From Annulohypoxylon bovei var. microspora (Eukaryota > Ascomycota > Sordariomycetes > Xylariales > Hypoxylaceae), in contig MU405325.1 in NCBI GenBank assembly GCA_022836615.1, forward strand, positions 1-64,000: DNA of 64,000 nt, in the 5' to 3' direction. Shown piece by piece: positions 10,247-22,350 of this stretch. Every line of letters starts with the position of its first letter. Within the stretch, counting starts at the first letter, position 1. The translations under genes and the position numbers were made by a program. The notes below the pieces were generated by a model, which was not told the DNA's origin, ran no database searches, and worked only from the letters and a program-made list of their open reading frames with translations.

Positions 10247-13200
10247 TGTGTTTTGTGTGCGGAAGTTGTTGAGGAGTTAGTGAGGTAATGATGATTATGG
10301 TTTGCTGAAATAGCTTTCAACTATGTATATATTATGTGTAGACGGGTAAAGAGATCTGAGATGTGCGGTACGTCATCCAGAGACATATGGTCGTAGACGA
10401 AAAGCCAATGCAGCGATAATAAGGTCCGAACAGACATATGAGACTTTGGTAAAGTGTAACCAACAAGTCAACAATCGACGAGCCTCAATGCATCAGTCGA
10501 AGAAAAGAAAAACAGCCGAGATCATGAGGGGAAAGCAACTAGGGCTTGTAAATATGAAGTCAAGGCAACCCTGTGTTGTAGAGCTTGAGGCGAGGATCGT
10601 CCTGTTAGAAATCCAATACGGCAGACAGCCCTAACTCCCGGCGCAACTATACGGCGGGCGATGACTAGTAGTATATAGCTCCAAGCTAATTGTATTAAAT
10701 GGTCGTGAGATCTTATTAGTGGTGGAGTTTGGGCAAAAAGAAAGTGAGGGCTAGATCGTAAGAGCCTAACGAGACAGGAGGATAGGCAAGAGTTTTAGAA
10801 GGACAAGATTAAGGATTAAGAGACACTTCGTCTAAGCCACCCGCACACGGCTTGTTGGTAGGTCACTAGTATGTATAAGAAGGTGTCAGGTAATGCAGAG
10901 GCTCTTGATCCGCGGTCTCACGTTTTTTTTCAGACTGAGACCTTAAGGGAGAAGAGGAAGGGAAGGGCTGGGACGGAACGCAGAGGTCAGAGAGAGAACT
11001 TGCATACTATGTACAATACATACATGCACACACACATGCAAGTCTAGAGTCAGAATAAAACCCCGGCATCAGTACACGGTCGTGAGTGAGAGTGAGAAAT
11101 TTGGGAAGAAATGGGACCTTGGCCGGTCTGGGATTCGCGAGAGAAAACCCCCCCTGCTCAACTTACGAAGTGGGTTGGACGTTCTTGGACTTGGATGTTC
11201 TTGACGGCAAGGGGAAGAGAAGAAAGACCCCGGCCATGGATCTTCTTCCAGCCCGCCGGCCCATGACCGTGCGGCTTGGTGTGGGACTAGCGGGCGCTGC
11301 TACAGTACCTGTCAAATACTTGTTTTGTATATCTATTTCCGTCGAGTCTACCCCTGATTCATATGTAGTGTGGGTGTATCTCGTAAGGCAAGTTTTCTGC
11401 TAGAGCTGCAACAAAACCTGTCTATCACGAGCTTCTCCAGTGTCCATCTTTTAAAACCATCAAGTTTGCAACATTGGGATTGCTCCAGTTTCCTCGAAGA
11501 TGGTCCTTGTCCTGATCGTGCCGAATTATGGCATACGATCGACTACGCAATTCAAATAATCACAGATAGGCGCGGAGCACGACAGGATAATTCATATGCG
11601 GGCGATGGAGAACACCCCAAACGTGGTACTGCCGCCGCGAACGCCAGACCTCTTACGTTCTTACGTTCGTCTGACGCTCCGAATATGTACCTCGAAAGGG
11701 CCGGTTCGCTGAGCCACTTGGAGAATTTGGAGATTTTTTAAAATCCTTTGGTCGGAAAGAAAGCGACGAAAATTCCCGCCTCGCCTTGGAATCGAATTGG
11801 AATGTACGGAATAGCGACAAAGAGAATAAACCCCAATGTTTCCCAAGTTTACCTACCTACTCGAGTTTCCCAGGCGTCTAAACCTGCGAGCACGACCAAT
11901 TATTTTCGACTTGTATTTTCCGCAGCGCAAGTTTGTCACGTTCCGTGCATCCCCAAAGTTTCCATTGTTGTTTTGGACCTGTGAGAAGAAACGCGCCCGT
12001 TCGACCCCTGACGAGCATGGCGAATCAACGACGTGCTAGGATGTGATCTCATTCGTGAGCCGCGAAATACTGTTTGGGGGCTGCAGGCTAGCAGGCTAGT
12101 ACTGGCTTGACAGTGACATCCATAGTGACAGTCCAGTTAGAGGCGGGGGAGAGGTATCGTCACCGCATGCGAATGCCAAGAGCTCTGGTCTTCCCTTTCT
12201 TCCCTTCTCGTCCTCCCCAAGTGGAGAGGGATTTCTATGTTGCATTTCTAAGAGCTACGATGTGTTGACTGGTTCATTCCCCTCAATCGACTTTCCGGTA
12301 GAGCGTCATGTTCGGTACTACGTAGTTCTAATACCTAGTGGTAAGTGCCGATATGAATGGACAATTCCAAAGTTGGAGGGTCTGATCGTTGGTATTGATC
12401 TAATATCACCGCTCGGCGGACGAAGTCGTGTCGATCATCACGATACAAAGATATCGCCATCAAACACCGTTTGGCATAGTTTGGCAAGACGTAGCGAAGC
12501 TATCTCGAGAGACTATTGATCTTACAACTTACAATATAATATACAATAATACAATAATACAATAACCACAATATAATCCGCAATACTTGGTATGTACGCA
12601 AGATACATTATCTGCATTCCCGGCAACCCGCATCAAGCTGCGTGTCAGACTGTCCAACCACACATAATACGTGCTTCGGGATGCTCTGCGGATTCGTAAG
12701 AAATCCCCCTTTGTCACATAAAGTTCTATAAGTTATCGATACAACGAAGGCGATCCAAGTCACTTACATAGCACATAGCACATTATGTGATAGACTGCAG
12801 ATGCAAAGCGCCCTGCCCTCTCTCTATCTGCCCTCCCTGCCCTTTCTGTGCTGATCAATTTCCAATATTAGCCCGTACCCTGGGTTGTGGAAACGTCAAT
12901 GGCAGGATCGCAGGGTTCGCGCGCTTTGACAGATTCTATCCGGATAGAGTATGCAAAGAGCCGTATTGGGCTCGTGATCCATCCGTAGCCAAAGTTCTAA
13001 CAGCCTCACGGACCTCAGGACTCAGAAGTCTAAAGACTAAAAATGAAAAGGGAAGTTCCAACATTTCTATCCCACGAAGTTTGTCTAGGTAGGAAGCGGA
13101 TCGTCGACCACGTTTCCTCTAATTCCTAACCTCAACCGTCGAAGTCTGCGGTGCTATGGCGGTACAGAAAATGGACAGTTGCATGCTGCATAAGGGATGC

Positions 13201-14380
13201 TCTCAGCTCAGCTGACATCGCATTCTCGTCCCCGTACCAATTCCAATTTGAGAATACGATTCCTGTACTCCGTCCGTAGGTGCATATCTTCGATCGATGT
13301 CTATCTATCTGCTATTGAATTTCCGCCATGCGCTGCACGGCGAAGGATATTTCCTTGTAATGCCACGAGTTGCAGACCCGCGTAAGGCAATGTATCCAGA
13401 CCAGCGGTAAGTCAGATTCGCATCTAGACCGCGTGTTAGTCCGGCACTTGAACGCTACTATGCGCTATCAAAACTAGGCCGATGGGTCGACCGACTAACA
13501 GCTGCTAGGTAAGTCACTATTACATGATAAGCCTCATTTTCGATGCCCAATGGAGAGGAGTAGAGAGGAGACGCATGTAAAATATTCGCTCCCAACACAT
13601 GCAAGGCCCTCACGTTACCATTACCCTATCCTTATTAACTAGGGAGACACTACAGCGAGCTACAGCAAATCCTCCCACAAATCCTCCCACATCCGACCCC
13701 ATTAGCCCCGTGTGGCGGCGACGCGACAGGTTCCGCCCAGATAGTTCCTGCAGTAGTGGCCGGCGCAGCCGGGATCTCCCATGTTTTAGCTGAGCATTGG
13801 CAGAGCTTCAAGAATTCTCCTCCGTCACCAAACCTGCCGTCGGGTTAATGGCTTCGTTTCGAGGTTCCCGTCGGATCCGGAAGGGAGTATCGGAATGAAT
13901 CAGATATGACTGTCCGAGCTATATCCCCTTTCTACTAACTAACAAGATTGCTGCTGTTGTTTACGACGTCTAATTAATATATTAAAAATACGATGCTGAT
14001 GTTTTTATAGCTCTCATCTTATAGCTGGAGAAACTGGGTTAGACCTTGGCCTATACCATCCATGCTAATTCAGCTGAGCAGCAGTCCGTCAATCTGACGA
14101 CTAACAGGCTACGTAGGGCGCCACGTCGGCGGGACATTCCGTGGGGATTCTTAAGATTTGAACACAGAAAAACTGCTTCCAACGTCCTTTTAAGCCCCTT
14201 AAAATCCTTCATAATATCACCCTGTCCGCACATAGTATCCAACCAGCTAGCAGGATTCCTCCCGCACTTATTCCCGTGGCTTACGCACCAAAATAAAATA
14301 AAAATTAAACAGTCGGCTCGCCAAATTTTTAAAAGTCTTAGGTCTAGGGTTTCTCGGGGCTCAGGCGGCCCAGCGAGCGA

Positions 14381-14396
14381 GGGGGGGGGGGGGGGG
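14381..14396 (+). repeat. Homopolymer run of 16 G
   Basis: This is a pure G tract in noncoding sequence, followed by TGAA. Its length is a likely site of sequencing or replication slippage. Confidence 0.95.
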
Positions 14397-17300
14397 TGAA
14401 ATCCTGCCAGCCCGCTGCAGGGGTAATGATTGAAGAAGCAGGGCCGCCACGCGTTGGGAACCGCGGATTGCCATGTTCATCTGCGGTAGCCGAACCACCG
14501 GGTCCGCGTGTGGCAGCCGTCGACGATCCTCCTAGGAACCAAAAGGAAAATGGCCGATTTGTAATGGAAGCCCAAGGCAGCCGCAAGGAATAGGGGAGAC
14601 AAAAACCCTCTCGTCTTCTTTACCGTCCCCCCGTGTGCATTAGGGACGGCAACGATCGCGAATCAAAGGCGGACGATCCCAAAAAACCGGTGCTGGGATG
14701 CAGGTAGACGCAGCTACGTATGTATCTGCATTGCCGATCAGGACGGAGCTGCACCCAGGTCACATATCTTTTCTTCAGGCAGTTCGCAGCCGGGCATTGT
14801 GAATAGTTGCTTTTTCCCTGCCGAGTTCGAGTTCGCCGACCTGTGCTACTCTCGTGAAGTTCTAGCCCTCGAACCCCGTACTAGAATACGAGCGCTTTCA
14901 TTCGGGTGTTCCAAGGTATCAATATCTCGTTAAGTCCGTAGTTAACCGCATGTCTGGGCGGAGTATTGGTATTACACATGTCCGAACCACACCTCACTCA
15001 GCAATATTCGCATTTGATATCCTCTTACATACTCCCTACCGGTCGAAAATTCCGAGCGAAGCCCACTAAGATCGTCGCCGAAGTCGAGACGTCCCGCTTC
15101 CCGTCTGCCAAACCCACAAGTTACAACCCACTTGGGCTGAGATGTTCAGCAGCGATGAGAATTTTTTCTTTTCAAACGCCGACTAGTATCCCCACGCCAA
15201 TCACAGTACATATTCGTAAGCGTTCATCGCTGATTCACCCTAAAACCTTATGAACCACTCTGCTTCGTAACTTGTTTCGCATTGCTGAGGCGCCATTAGG
15301 GCATCCTGCCGCCGTGTCCTCTTCAGCTTAGACGGATGGATCCGTTAAACTTGAGTCCCTCTTGTCGCCAATGCTTAGACCATCCACGTGCTCATGCGCG
15401 ATGATGCCGATCCAGATGTGATCATCTCGTAGGTATACTTGGCGGTGGTGAAGCCGCCGTTCATTACCACCCGCCAGTTTTAAATTCTGATTGCAAATAT
15501 CTGCAATTGTTTCCCGAAATATCGATATCCGCTGCCGTCCCGGGGCGGGAGATGTCTTTTGGATTGTTTGATTCGTACGATTGCGAAAGAAATAGGTATA
15601 CTCTATCACGATAATGCGCTCGGGATCTGTATGTGTATGCACACTTCGGCGCTCGCGACCGGTCTAGAAGATTTAGTAGTGATGCGCCAGTAGTAGTAGA
15701 GTTAAGGTAGGCTCGGATCTACTACAATATTCCTAAATGTGTAATCACGACATCTAATATAATTAAAGTCACATTTCTAGATCAAGTTATTCGTAGGATC
15801 AACCTCCAATACCGGGTGCTTCGATCGACATCCAAGATAACTTACCCAACCCCTTATGTTGTAGCAGTCGATGAGGGGTATCGCGAGTCTTCGACGTAGT
15901 CGAATAGGTGTCGATCCTCACCTCGTCGCAATATATTAACGGGGTATCCTTTTTGATGAGTTAAACCTTAAGCCGGTGATAATTCAAGTCTTTGAAATTC
16001 GACGTTATAGGTGTAACTCATTATATCCTATCGAATAGTTGAACTCCGTACCATGTTTCCTCATCTAGATCGAACGTAGATGACGGTTAAGTTAGTAATG
16101 TTTCATCGATACTCAAAGCTATGTAGGGTTGGAACACTCGTTGAACCCTCATTATAGGGGAAGGTTCAAATCGATGTCATTCGTTTCTTAGATGATGCGA
16201 ATTGAATCATAAATTATAAGACAAAAGAACGAAGCTTCAAAATTAAGGGGTAATAGTGGTTATTTCGTGGCAAAGATTCTAGGTAAGTCGTAATTGCTGC
16301 CTATTAGTGACTCAGGAGGCAACATGTGGATGATGAGGACACATGACAAAGTTTCTTGCCTTCATGGGAGAAACAGAGTGGTGTTGATGGTTTTAATGTG
16401 AATGGTTTCGTGCTGATGGGCTGCCTAGTCTAATACAAACATAACTTGTAGGAAGTCTGGGAAGCCGGAGAAGCCGGGGAACCGAAATATACTCTGCATA
16501 CAGTACATAGATGTGAACACGATCATATCAGAAGCTTATGTTCATGCAAGGGGAATATACTCGAGTAAAGGGTTTGCGTAAGGAACTCAGCCTGCTTAGA
16601 CTACGTTGGTACTATGGAGTTATGTTGTCCTTGCATAAACCTAGGTTCATACACATCTGAACGTAACCCTAAGGGTCTTTGTCTTAAGTTGCTTTGTCTT
16701 GAGCTAGTTGTATGGTGGAGATGTGTTCGTCAGCCTTGTGATCATCATACCGACCTAACGAGACCTAGCGAAGGAGAGCGTCTCATAGGTCAGGTGCTAG
16801 GTAATATAATGAGCTGGATGAGTTGTAAGAGTTCGTATAACAGTCTGTAGATTGTATGAAGATTGAGTCACTACGAGAGTGAGTTGAGGCTACAATGCAA
16901 GCTTCGTAAGGCTTTCAATAATTGATTCATATGTACATACATACATACATACATTTGACCTTGGATAAATAGGTACATATGATGTCTCGTGGTTTTAATG
17001 GAAGTGGTTTGATAGTTTGATGGTTCCAAGATGGTTCCAGGGTTAAGTGCGGCTCAGGAGACTAGCCCGGACCCGACATTAGCCAGTACCTAGGTTGCTT
17101 ACATAATACGACTCTTACTTACTGCACAGAATAATAAAGTTCATACAGTTCAAGGTTCCGGGGTCACGTTCCCGGCAAAAGAAATCTAGCCCACATCAAC
17201 TGACGTCAAGGGTAGCTCTAAATTCCCCACAAGGTCACAACCCACCTGCATAACGAATGTTAATGTTCCTGTGTTCTTTCCCAGGCTGTTAAGTTCCGGT

Positions 17301-17696
17301 TAGTCGAAAGGCTGTTTGATCTAAAAAGTCTTCTGAAATCGTGAAATCGCAAGAAGAACAACTTCAACATCATCCGATTTCCTTGTCACCTGAACAAACC
17401 ACCAAAGGATCCAGCTTCAGCCTTCGCGAGTTGGCGAGCTGACGAGGTGTCATTCTACGTGTACAGTCGGTACTTTCGTGCCTTCGTGCTTTCGTTTCCC
17501 CCGTTAATCCCCCCGGTCGGCCATCCATACCATGATCGTCTCTTGAACCTCGTCCAGCTCTAAATCTTATTCGATATCCGTTGACGTCTAGACCGCCACC
17601 TTGCATATTGTTACTCTATATCGATCTTCCGTATCCTTACCATCTCCACTCCTCCATCTGATTGCCTCGAAGCACCTTGGTTGGCTTGAAGTTTGA

Positions 17697-17752
17697 CAGG
17701 CTACAGGCTACAGGCTACGTACAGGTTACAGGCCACGGGCTACAGGCAACAG
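17697..17752 (+). repeat. Degenerate tandem CTACAGG repeat
   Basis: Several imperfect copies of a seven-base ACAGGCT unit occur back to back, about 140 bp upstream of the coiled-coil gene start. They look like a minisatellite within a promoter region. Confidence 0.75.
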
Positions 17753-17887
17753 GTTAGGTACTGTACACTATTAGTGGGTGGTAACCTTTAGAACTGGTAG
17801 TTGGCAGCTTAGGTAAACCACCTAGGTTGTTCCTTTGTAACCTTGACCTACAGTATTCGCCCTACCTTATCTACTTTAGACGTCAAC

Positions 17888-19161
17888 ATGGCCCCCGACC
17901 TCAATTCACTTCCACCATCATCACCATCTGCACGTCCACGTATAATGACCTCTTCAAATGGTAACGGAGACTCTGCCATCCGTGGGGAATCAGCATCACC
18001 ATCTCCTCGATCAGCATCCACTTTATTACAAGCTGCCGCCACTATGAATGCTGGCCTTCAGCATGAACCTATGAGTATGAGGCGTAAGTTTTTCTCATCA
18101 CTATATCTTCCTACCTACTCCCTACCCTCCTACTTTCCAACTTACAACCTACTTACACATCTCTCTTGCAGGCTCCTCGAGTAGCTCCCTCTCACGACAC
18201 CGGCAATCGCCACAGATGGGCCGAAGACGCTCCACAGTTTTGATGAACCTCCAACTTAACGATCCGTCCGTCCCTGGCCCAGGCGAAATGGTCACGGAGG
18301 GAAGTGCCGGATATGCCATCGCTAGCCCTCAGCTTTCGGCTACATCTCCTCTACTCATAGGGGGTGATCCTCATCATAACAGGGCCCCAAGTCTAGGAGA
18401 GTTGCACCAAGAGCTTGAGGCGGAGCAGGAAGCACAAGTGGTATGGCATATTGTATCGTTCGATCCGAATTTCGGTTAGCTAATATGGGTCATGGTAGAA
18501 CCGACTTTTACAGATGATTCGCCAGCAGCAACTCCAACTACAGCAGCTTCAAGCAGCACAGGGACAAACCCCAACTAGCGTAGCTGCTGAAGATGCTACC
18601 CCGACCTCGGAAAGATCCAGCTCCGTGACGCTTCCGAACCCGGTTGCACAACCACCATTCCCCGCTCCATCAACTTCCGTTCCTCGATCACCGGTCTTCT
18701 CGCATCCCCGTTCTTCCTTCGACATCGCCCGTGATGCTCTACACCGTAGATCCAGAACACCAAGCCGTGGTGCACCGTCTCCTAGAATGAGATCTACGTC
18801 TATCAGCGGGGAGAGTGGAGAGCCGCATCTTTCCGGTGTCCGTGACGAGAGTGCTTACTACCAGGCTGAAACTCAGTCTTTGGTCCGGGAGAATCAGATG
18901 TTGAGGCACAGAATCCGAGAACTCGGTAAGCTATGACATCTATTTACACTTCGATAGTCTGCTGACTCATATGTAGAACGCCAACTGAGCGAGGTTCATG
19001 CTAACGCGGCGCTGACGCGAGAACCGGCTCATCATTCTCAACTAACACAATCAACTTCGGTATCCGAGGAGGAGGGAGCAGCAGGGCCATCCTCCGGCCC
19101 TACAGCATCTGCTAGCACGGTTCAACCCATTGCGGTTTCGGAGACCCCCAAGGACGAATGA
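17888..19161 (+). CDS. Conserved fungal coiled-coil protein of unknown function
   Basis: Exons are 17888-18083, 18172-18440, 18499-18925 and 18977-19161, giving 358 aa. Introns of 88, 58 and 51 bp have good donors (GTAAGT, GTATGG, GTAAGC). I chose the exon 3 acceptor at 18498 rather than at 18513 because it adds N-R-L-L-Q in frame and continues the helix into MIRQQQLQLQQLQ. The protein starts MAPDLNSLPPSSPS, has a Ser/Arg-rich segment with RRRSTVLMNLQLNDP, then a helical region at about 138-180 that includes a Gln-rich stretch (QQQLQLQQLQAAQ). A second coiled coil lies at about 275-305 (LVRENQMLRHRIRELERQL), and an acidic tail follows. There is no TM segment, signal peptide or catalytic motif. 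It looks like a conserved Pezizomycotina protein without assigned role. Oligomerisation through the coiled coils is inference. Confidence 0.82.
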
Positions 19162-20059
19162 GGGGAATTCAAACTCCGGTCTGTAAAATTAGTCACGGTC
19201 TTGAGGCGTTCGGTTGTTCACCTAGGTAACTCGCCACAAACGGACGAGTAGGTTTTCATGTTCTTTTAGTTAAACGTCGGCGTTGGTGGGAGTTCTGGTC
19301 AGGGCCAGGGACAAGAGATACGATATGACGAAACAGGGCGTACGGCAACTGTTTCCGGTGTTGTCCCTTGATACACCTCAAACCTCTAGCATTATCGATT
19401 TCCTTTTTTTCCGGACGGTGTTTCGGCGTACACGTTTCTCCTACTGCTTTTAGAGTGACAGAATTGTGATGCAAATCACCGGTCTTCGTCAATTACGAAT
19501 ATTCAGACTATGATTGAAAGTATTGATTCATGTGATGTGTTTTCAAATTAAGATAAGGAGTGATTTGATATGCTCGAATTGTAATGTAGTTGCTAATCCG
19601 ATGATAGATGAAGACTCGGTTATAGTTACTAGTAGTTAAAACTCGTAATAAAAACAAATTTAGGATTGTCATCGAGAAGAGTATATCTAGGTAAAACTTG
19701 AATGATATCTTATACCCTTATTTAAAAGATACTTGGTTTTATATAGAAAATCCCAAATGTTATAAAATATTGCATTGGGCATGTTAAGGTAACTGATCTA
19801 ATGATAGCAGGCCAAACCAATAATTGTGTTATAACGACGAAGTCTGGTAGTAAAATGATATATGATGTGTAGATATTTGGACGTTTTATACAAAATGCAT
19901 GAAATAGTCGCTAATGCAGTAGCGGTGCGACCCGATGATATCCCCGGTCTTAACTGGGCCGTATTTTATTAGGAAACCTTTTTATATACCTAGCAAGAGC
20001 AATGGAGCTCATATCCTTAACTTACCCCAATTCAACCTCTCAACTTCGTTTGAACGAAG
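19162..20059. other. Intergenic, AT-rich
   Basis: It holds the 3' UTR side of the coiled-coil gene and the promoter side of the L2HGDH-like gene. About 19500-19930 is AT-rich without repeats or coding potential that I can support. Confidence 0.45.
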
Positions 20060-21451
20060 ATGTTTGCTAGAACGGCTCGACGCCAATTGCGGTCGAGCAC
20101 TGGTTTGTCCCATCTGGTGCGTTCGCTTTCCAGCACGGCACCGGTTGAGGCGGATTTCACTCATGTTGTAAGTCCTCGTCTGTTTATTTTTTCTACTCCG
20201 GTTCCGGTTAGTTGGGGGGATTCATACACACCTATACCAATATAACTAGTTAATACACAGACCTTGACATCCTCACAGCCCCCCTAGGTAATCGGCGGCG
20301 GCGTCGTCGGCCTCGCCATCGCCCGCGCCCTAGCCAGCCACAACCCCAGCGGCACCGACACCACGCTGCTGCTGGAGCGGCACCCGCACCTCGGCACCGA
20401 GACCTCCTCGCGCAACAGCGAGGTCATCCACGGGGGCCTGTACTACGGGCCCGACTCCCTGAAGACGCGCCTGTGCATCGCCGGCCGCAAGCAGCTCTAC
20501 GACTTCTGCGCCGCGTACGGCGTCCCGCACCGCAAGACCGGCAAGTGGGTCGTCGCGCAGGACGCCGCCGAGCTGGAAGTCCTGCAGAAGATCCACGAGA
20601 CGTGCGAGGGCCTCGGCGTGCCGACGCGCTTCGTCGGGCGCGAGGAGGCGCAGCGCCTCGAACCCAGCGTGCGCGCCGAGGCCGGCGTCCTCGAGAGCCC
20701 GGAGACCGGCATCGTGGACTCGCACGCGCTGATGGGCGCGCTGCGCGGGCTGTTCGAAGACGCCGGCGGCCTCGTCGCCGCCAACTCCGACGTCATCGCC
20801 ATCCAGCCGCTGCATCCACCTATCGGGCGCGCCGGGCGCCTCGGCCGCGACGGCTACCGGCTCCTCGTGCGCGACGCCGTCGCGGGCGAGTCCGCCGTCA
20901 CCGCGCGCGCCATCGTCAACAGCGCGGGCCTCGGCGCCTGCCGGGTGCACAACATGCTGGCGCCGCCGCACCGGCGCGTGCGCCCGCGCTACGCCAAGGG
21001 CAACTACTTCAGCTACGGGGCGGCGGCGCCGCGCGTGGGCCGGCTCGTGTACCCCGCGCCGGTCGCCGGCGCCGGCGGCCTCGGCACGCACCTGACGCTG
21101 GACCTGGCGGGGCGCGTGCGCTTCGGCCCGGACGTCGAGCGCGTGCGCTTCCCGCACGACCTGACCGTGAGCGCCGCGCGGCTGCCCGCCGCTGTGGCTG
21201 CGATCCGCCGCTACCTGCCGGCGGTCGACGAGGCCGCGCTGGCCCCCGACTACGCGGGCATCCGGCCGAAGCTGCAGGCGGCGGCGGGGGACGGGGACTT
21301 CTACATCCGCCAGGAGGACGGCTTCGACGGCTGGGTCAACCTGCTGGGCATCGAGAGCCCCGGGCTGACTAGCTGCCTGGCCATCGGCGACTTGGTGCGC
21401 GATATGCTATACGGGAACAGGAAGGTGGAGGGGTCGGCGGCGCCGCTGTAA
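20060..21451 (+). CDS. L-2-hydroxyglutarate dehydrogenase-like FAD-dependent oxidoreductase, mitochondrial
   Basis: It probably oxidises L-2-hydroxyglutarate to 2-oxoglutarate (metabolite repair) with FAD in mitochondria. Exons are 20060-20167 and 20288-21451, giving 423 aa. The 120-bp intron joins phase 0 at H-V|V-I-G-G-G. Exon 1 is an Arg/Ser-rich, acid-poor presequence (MFARTARRQLRSS), consistent with mitochondrial import. The FAD-binding Rossmann signature VIGGGVVGLAIARAL starts at residue 36. SSRNSEVIHGGLYY follows, the hallmark of the L2HGDH/DAO-fold family. The C-terminal part has GIRPKLQ and the second FAD contact region in LLGIESPGLTSCLAIG. Length matches the family. The body exon is strikingly GC-rich with nearly all G/C third positions, unlike exon 1 and the flanking genes. 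A related FAD oxidoreductase of the same fold is the main alternative. Confidence 0.87.
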
Positions 21452-22350
21452 GGTGTATCGGCTGGGGAGGGAGGGAAGGGTGTTTAGGTATGCAGGGTAG
21501 GATGGGATGGAGCTTTGATACTGGGTTGTGTGTCGGGTTAGAGATTAGATGAGATTAGATGGCTGCGTAGGTATGTAGGTACCGAGCCTTACCATGTTCT
21601 GTCTCCGACTGACAAATAATAATACCTAGCATAAATCACGATTCGGACATGGGTGTGTAGTATGAGGCTGGGTATGTACGTAGGACACTGTAATGCGATG
21701 CATGCGATGTAATGCTCGCAATGATACATACATAGTTATGCAAGGAGCCAACCCCGGGCTCGGGATAAGGGGGAGCCCCGACTGATGGGATTGGATTGGG
21801 AACGCGCATCGCATTCCAAATCAACCATGCCATTGGAAAAGTGTCCAATAACAAAAATCCGTGAATGGGAAAAAAGGCACTGCACGTATTATTGGTCGAA
21901 TGTAGGCTATGTACATGGGAATCGATTCGGTATCAGTCAATGCACTGCCAGCAAAACAGCAAAAAACCTGACACGTCGATGGCTTGAGCCATCCAATTTC
22001 AATATTGCTCTCTTGCTTTCTTGCTCTCTCTGTCTCTCGGCTTCGCGAAACTCCAATGACGAATCGACTTTTTGTGGAGAACTGCAAGCGTGTCGAAGGA
22101 ATAAAATCAACTCCCGCCCCTAGGAAATGGGAGTATCACTGGCCCTGGCAAAACGAGAAACAAAGCAAACCTCAGGGAGGGTAACAAATCATCGCGTCCC
22201 TGTCCGGGGGAAAATGTAGTAGATGCGAGCAAACAAAAACGCCCTTGCCGCCACCCCTTGATGCACCTTATGTGATTATAAAAACTCCTCAAACGCCGTC
22301 AAGAGTTCTTGTCGAAAGTCAACTGATCATAGCTTATAGACGAATGGTGA
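21452..22350. other. Convergent intergenic region
   Basis: It lies between the 3' ends of the L2HGDH-like gene and the WD40 gene and should hold both terminators. I see no gene. Short ORFs on both strands at 21626-22292 overlap one another and show no family resemblance. Confidence 0.5.

Larger units (their letters stand above)
10247..17887. other. Gene-poor interval of 7.6 kb
   Basis: No ORF here looks like a known protein, and none shows a run of exons joined by plausible introns. Simple repeats stand out: an AC/AT tract near 11012-11042, an ATA/ACA-rich tract at 12530-12580, a run of 16 G at 14381-14396, (CATA)n at about 16933-16954, and degenerate tandem copies of a CTACAGG unit at about 17697-17752. 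The part next to 10247 is the PH gene promoter and 5' UTR side. The part next to 17887 is the promoter of the coiled-coil gene. The middle could be dead repeats or noncoding transcripts, but I cannot tell from sequence. Confidence 0.55.

Noticed and set aside
15328..15642. Minus-strand ORF of 104 aa in the first gene-poor interval
   Set aside because: It has no recognisable domain, no flanking exons and ordinary chance length. Not enough to call a gene.
18514..18936. Coiled-coil gene exon 3 starting at the ATG at 18514
   Set aside because: An acceptor 15 bases upstream adds NRLLQ in frame and extends the amphipathic helix.
20330..21157. Minus-strand 275-aa and plus-strand 299-aa ORFs overlapping the L2HGDH-like gene
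   Set aside because: High GC removes stop codons in all frames. These are low-complexity Arg/Ala/Val products without family resemblance.
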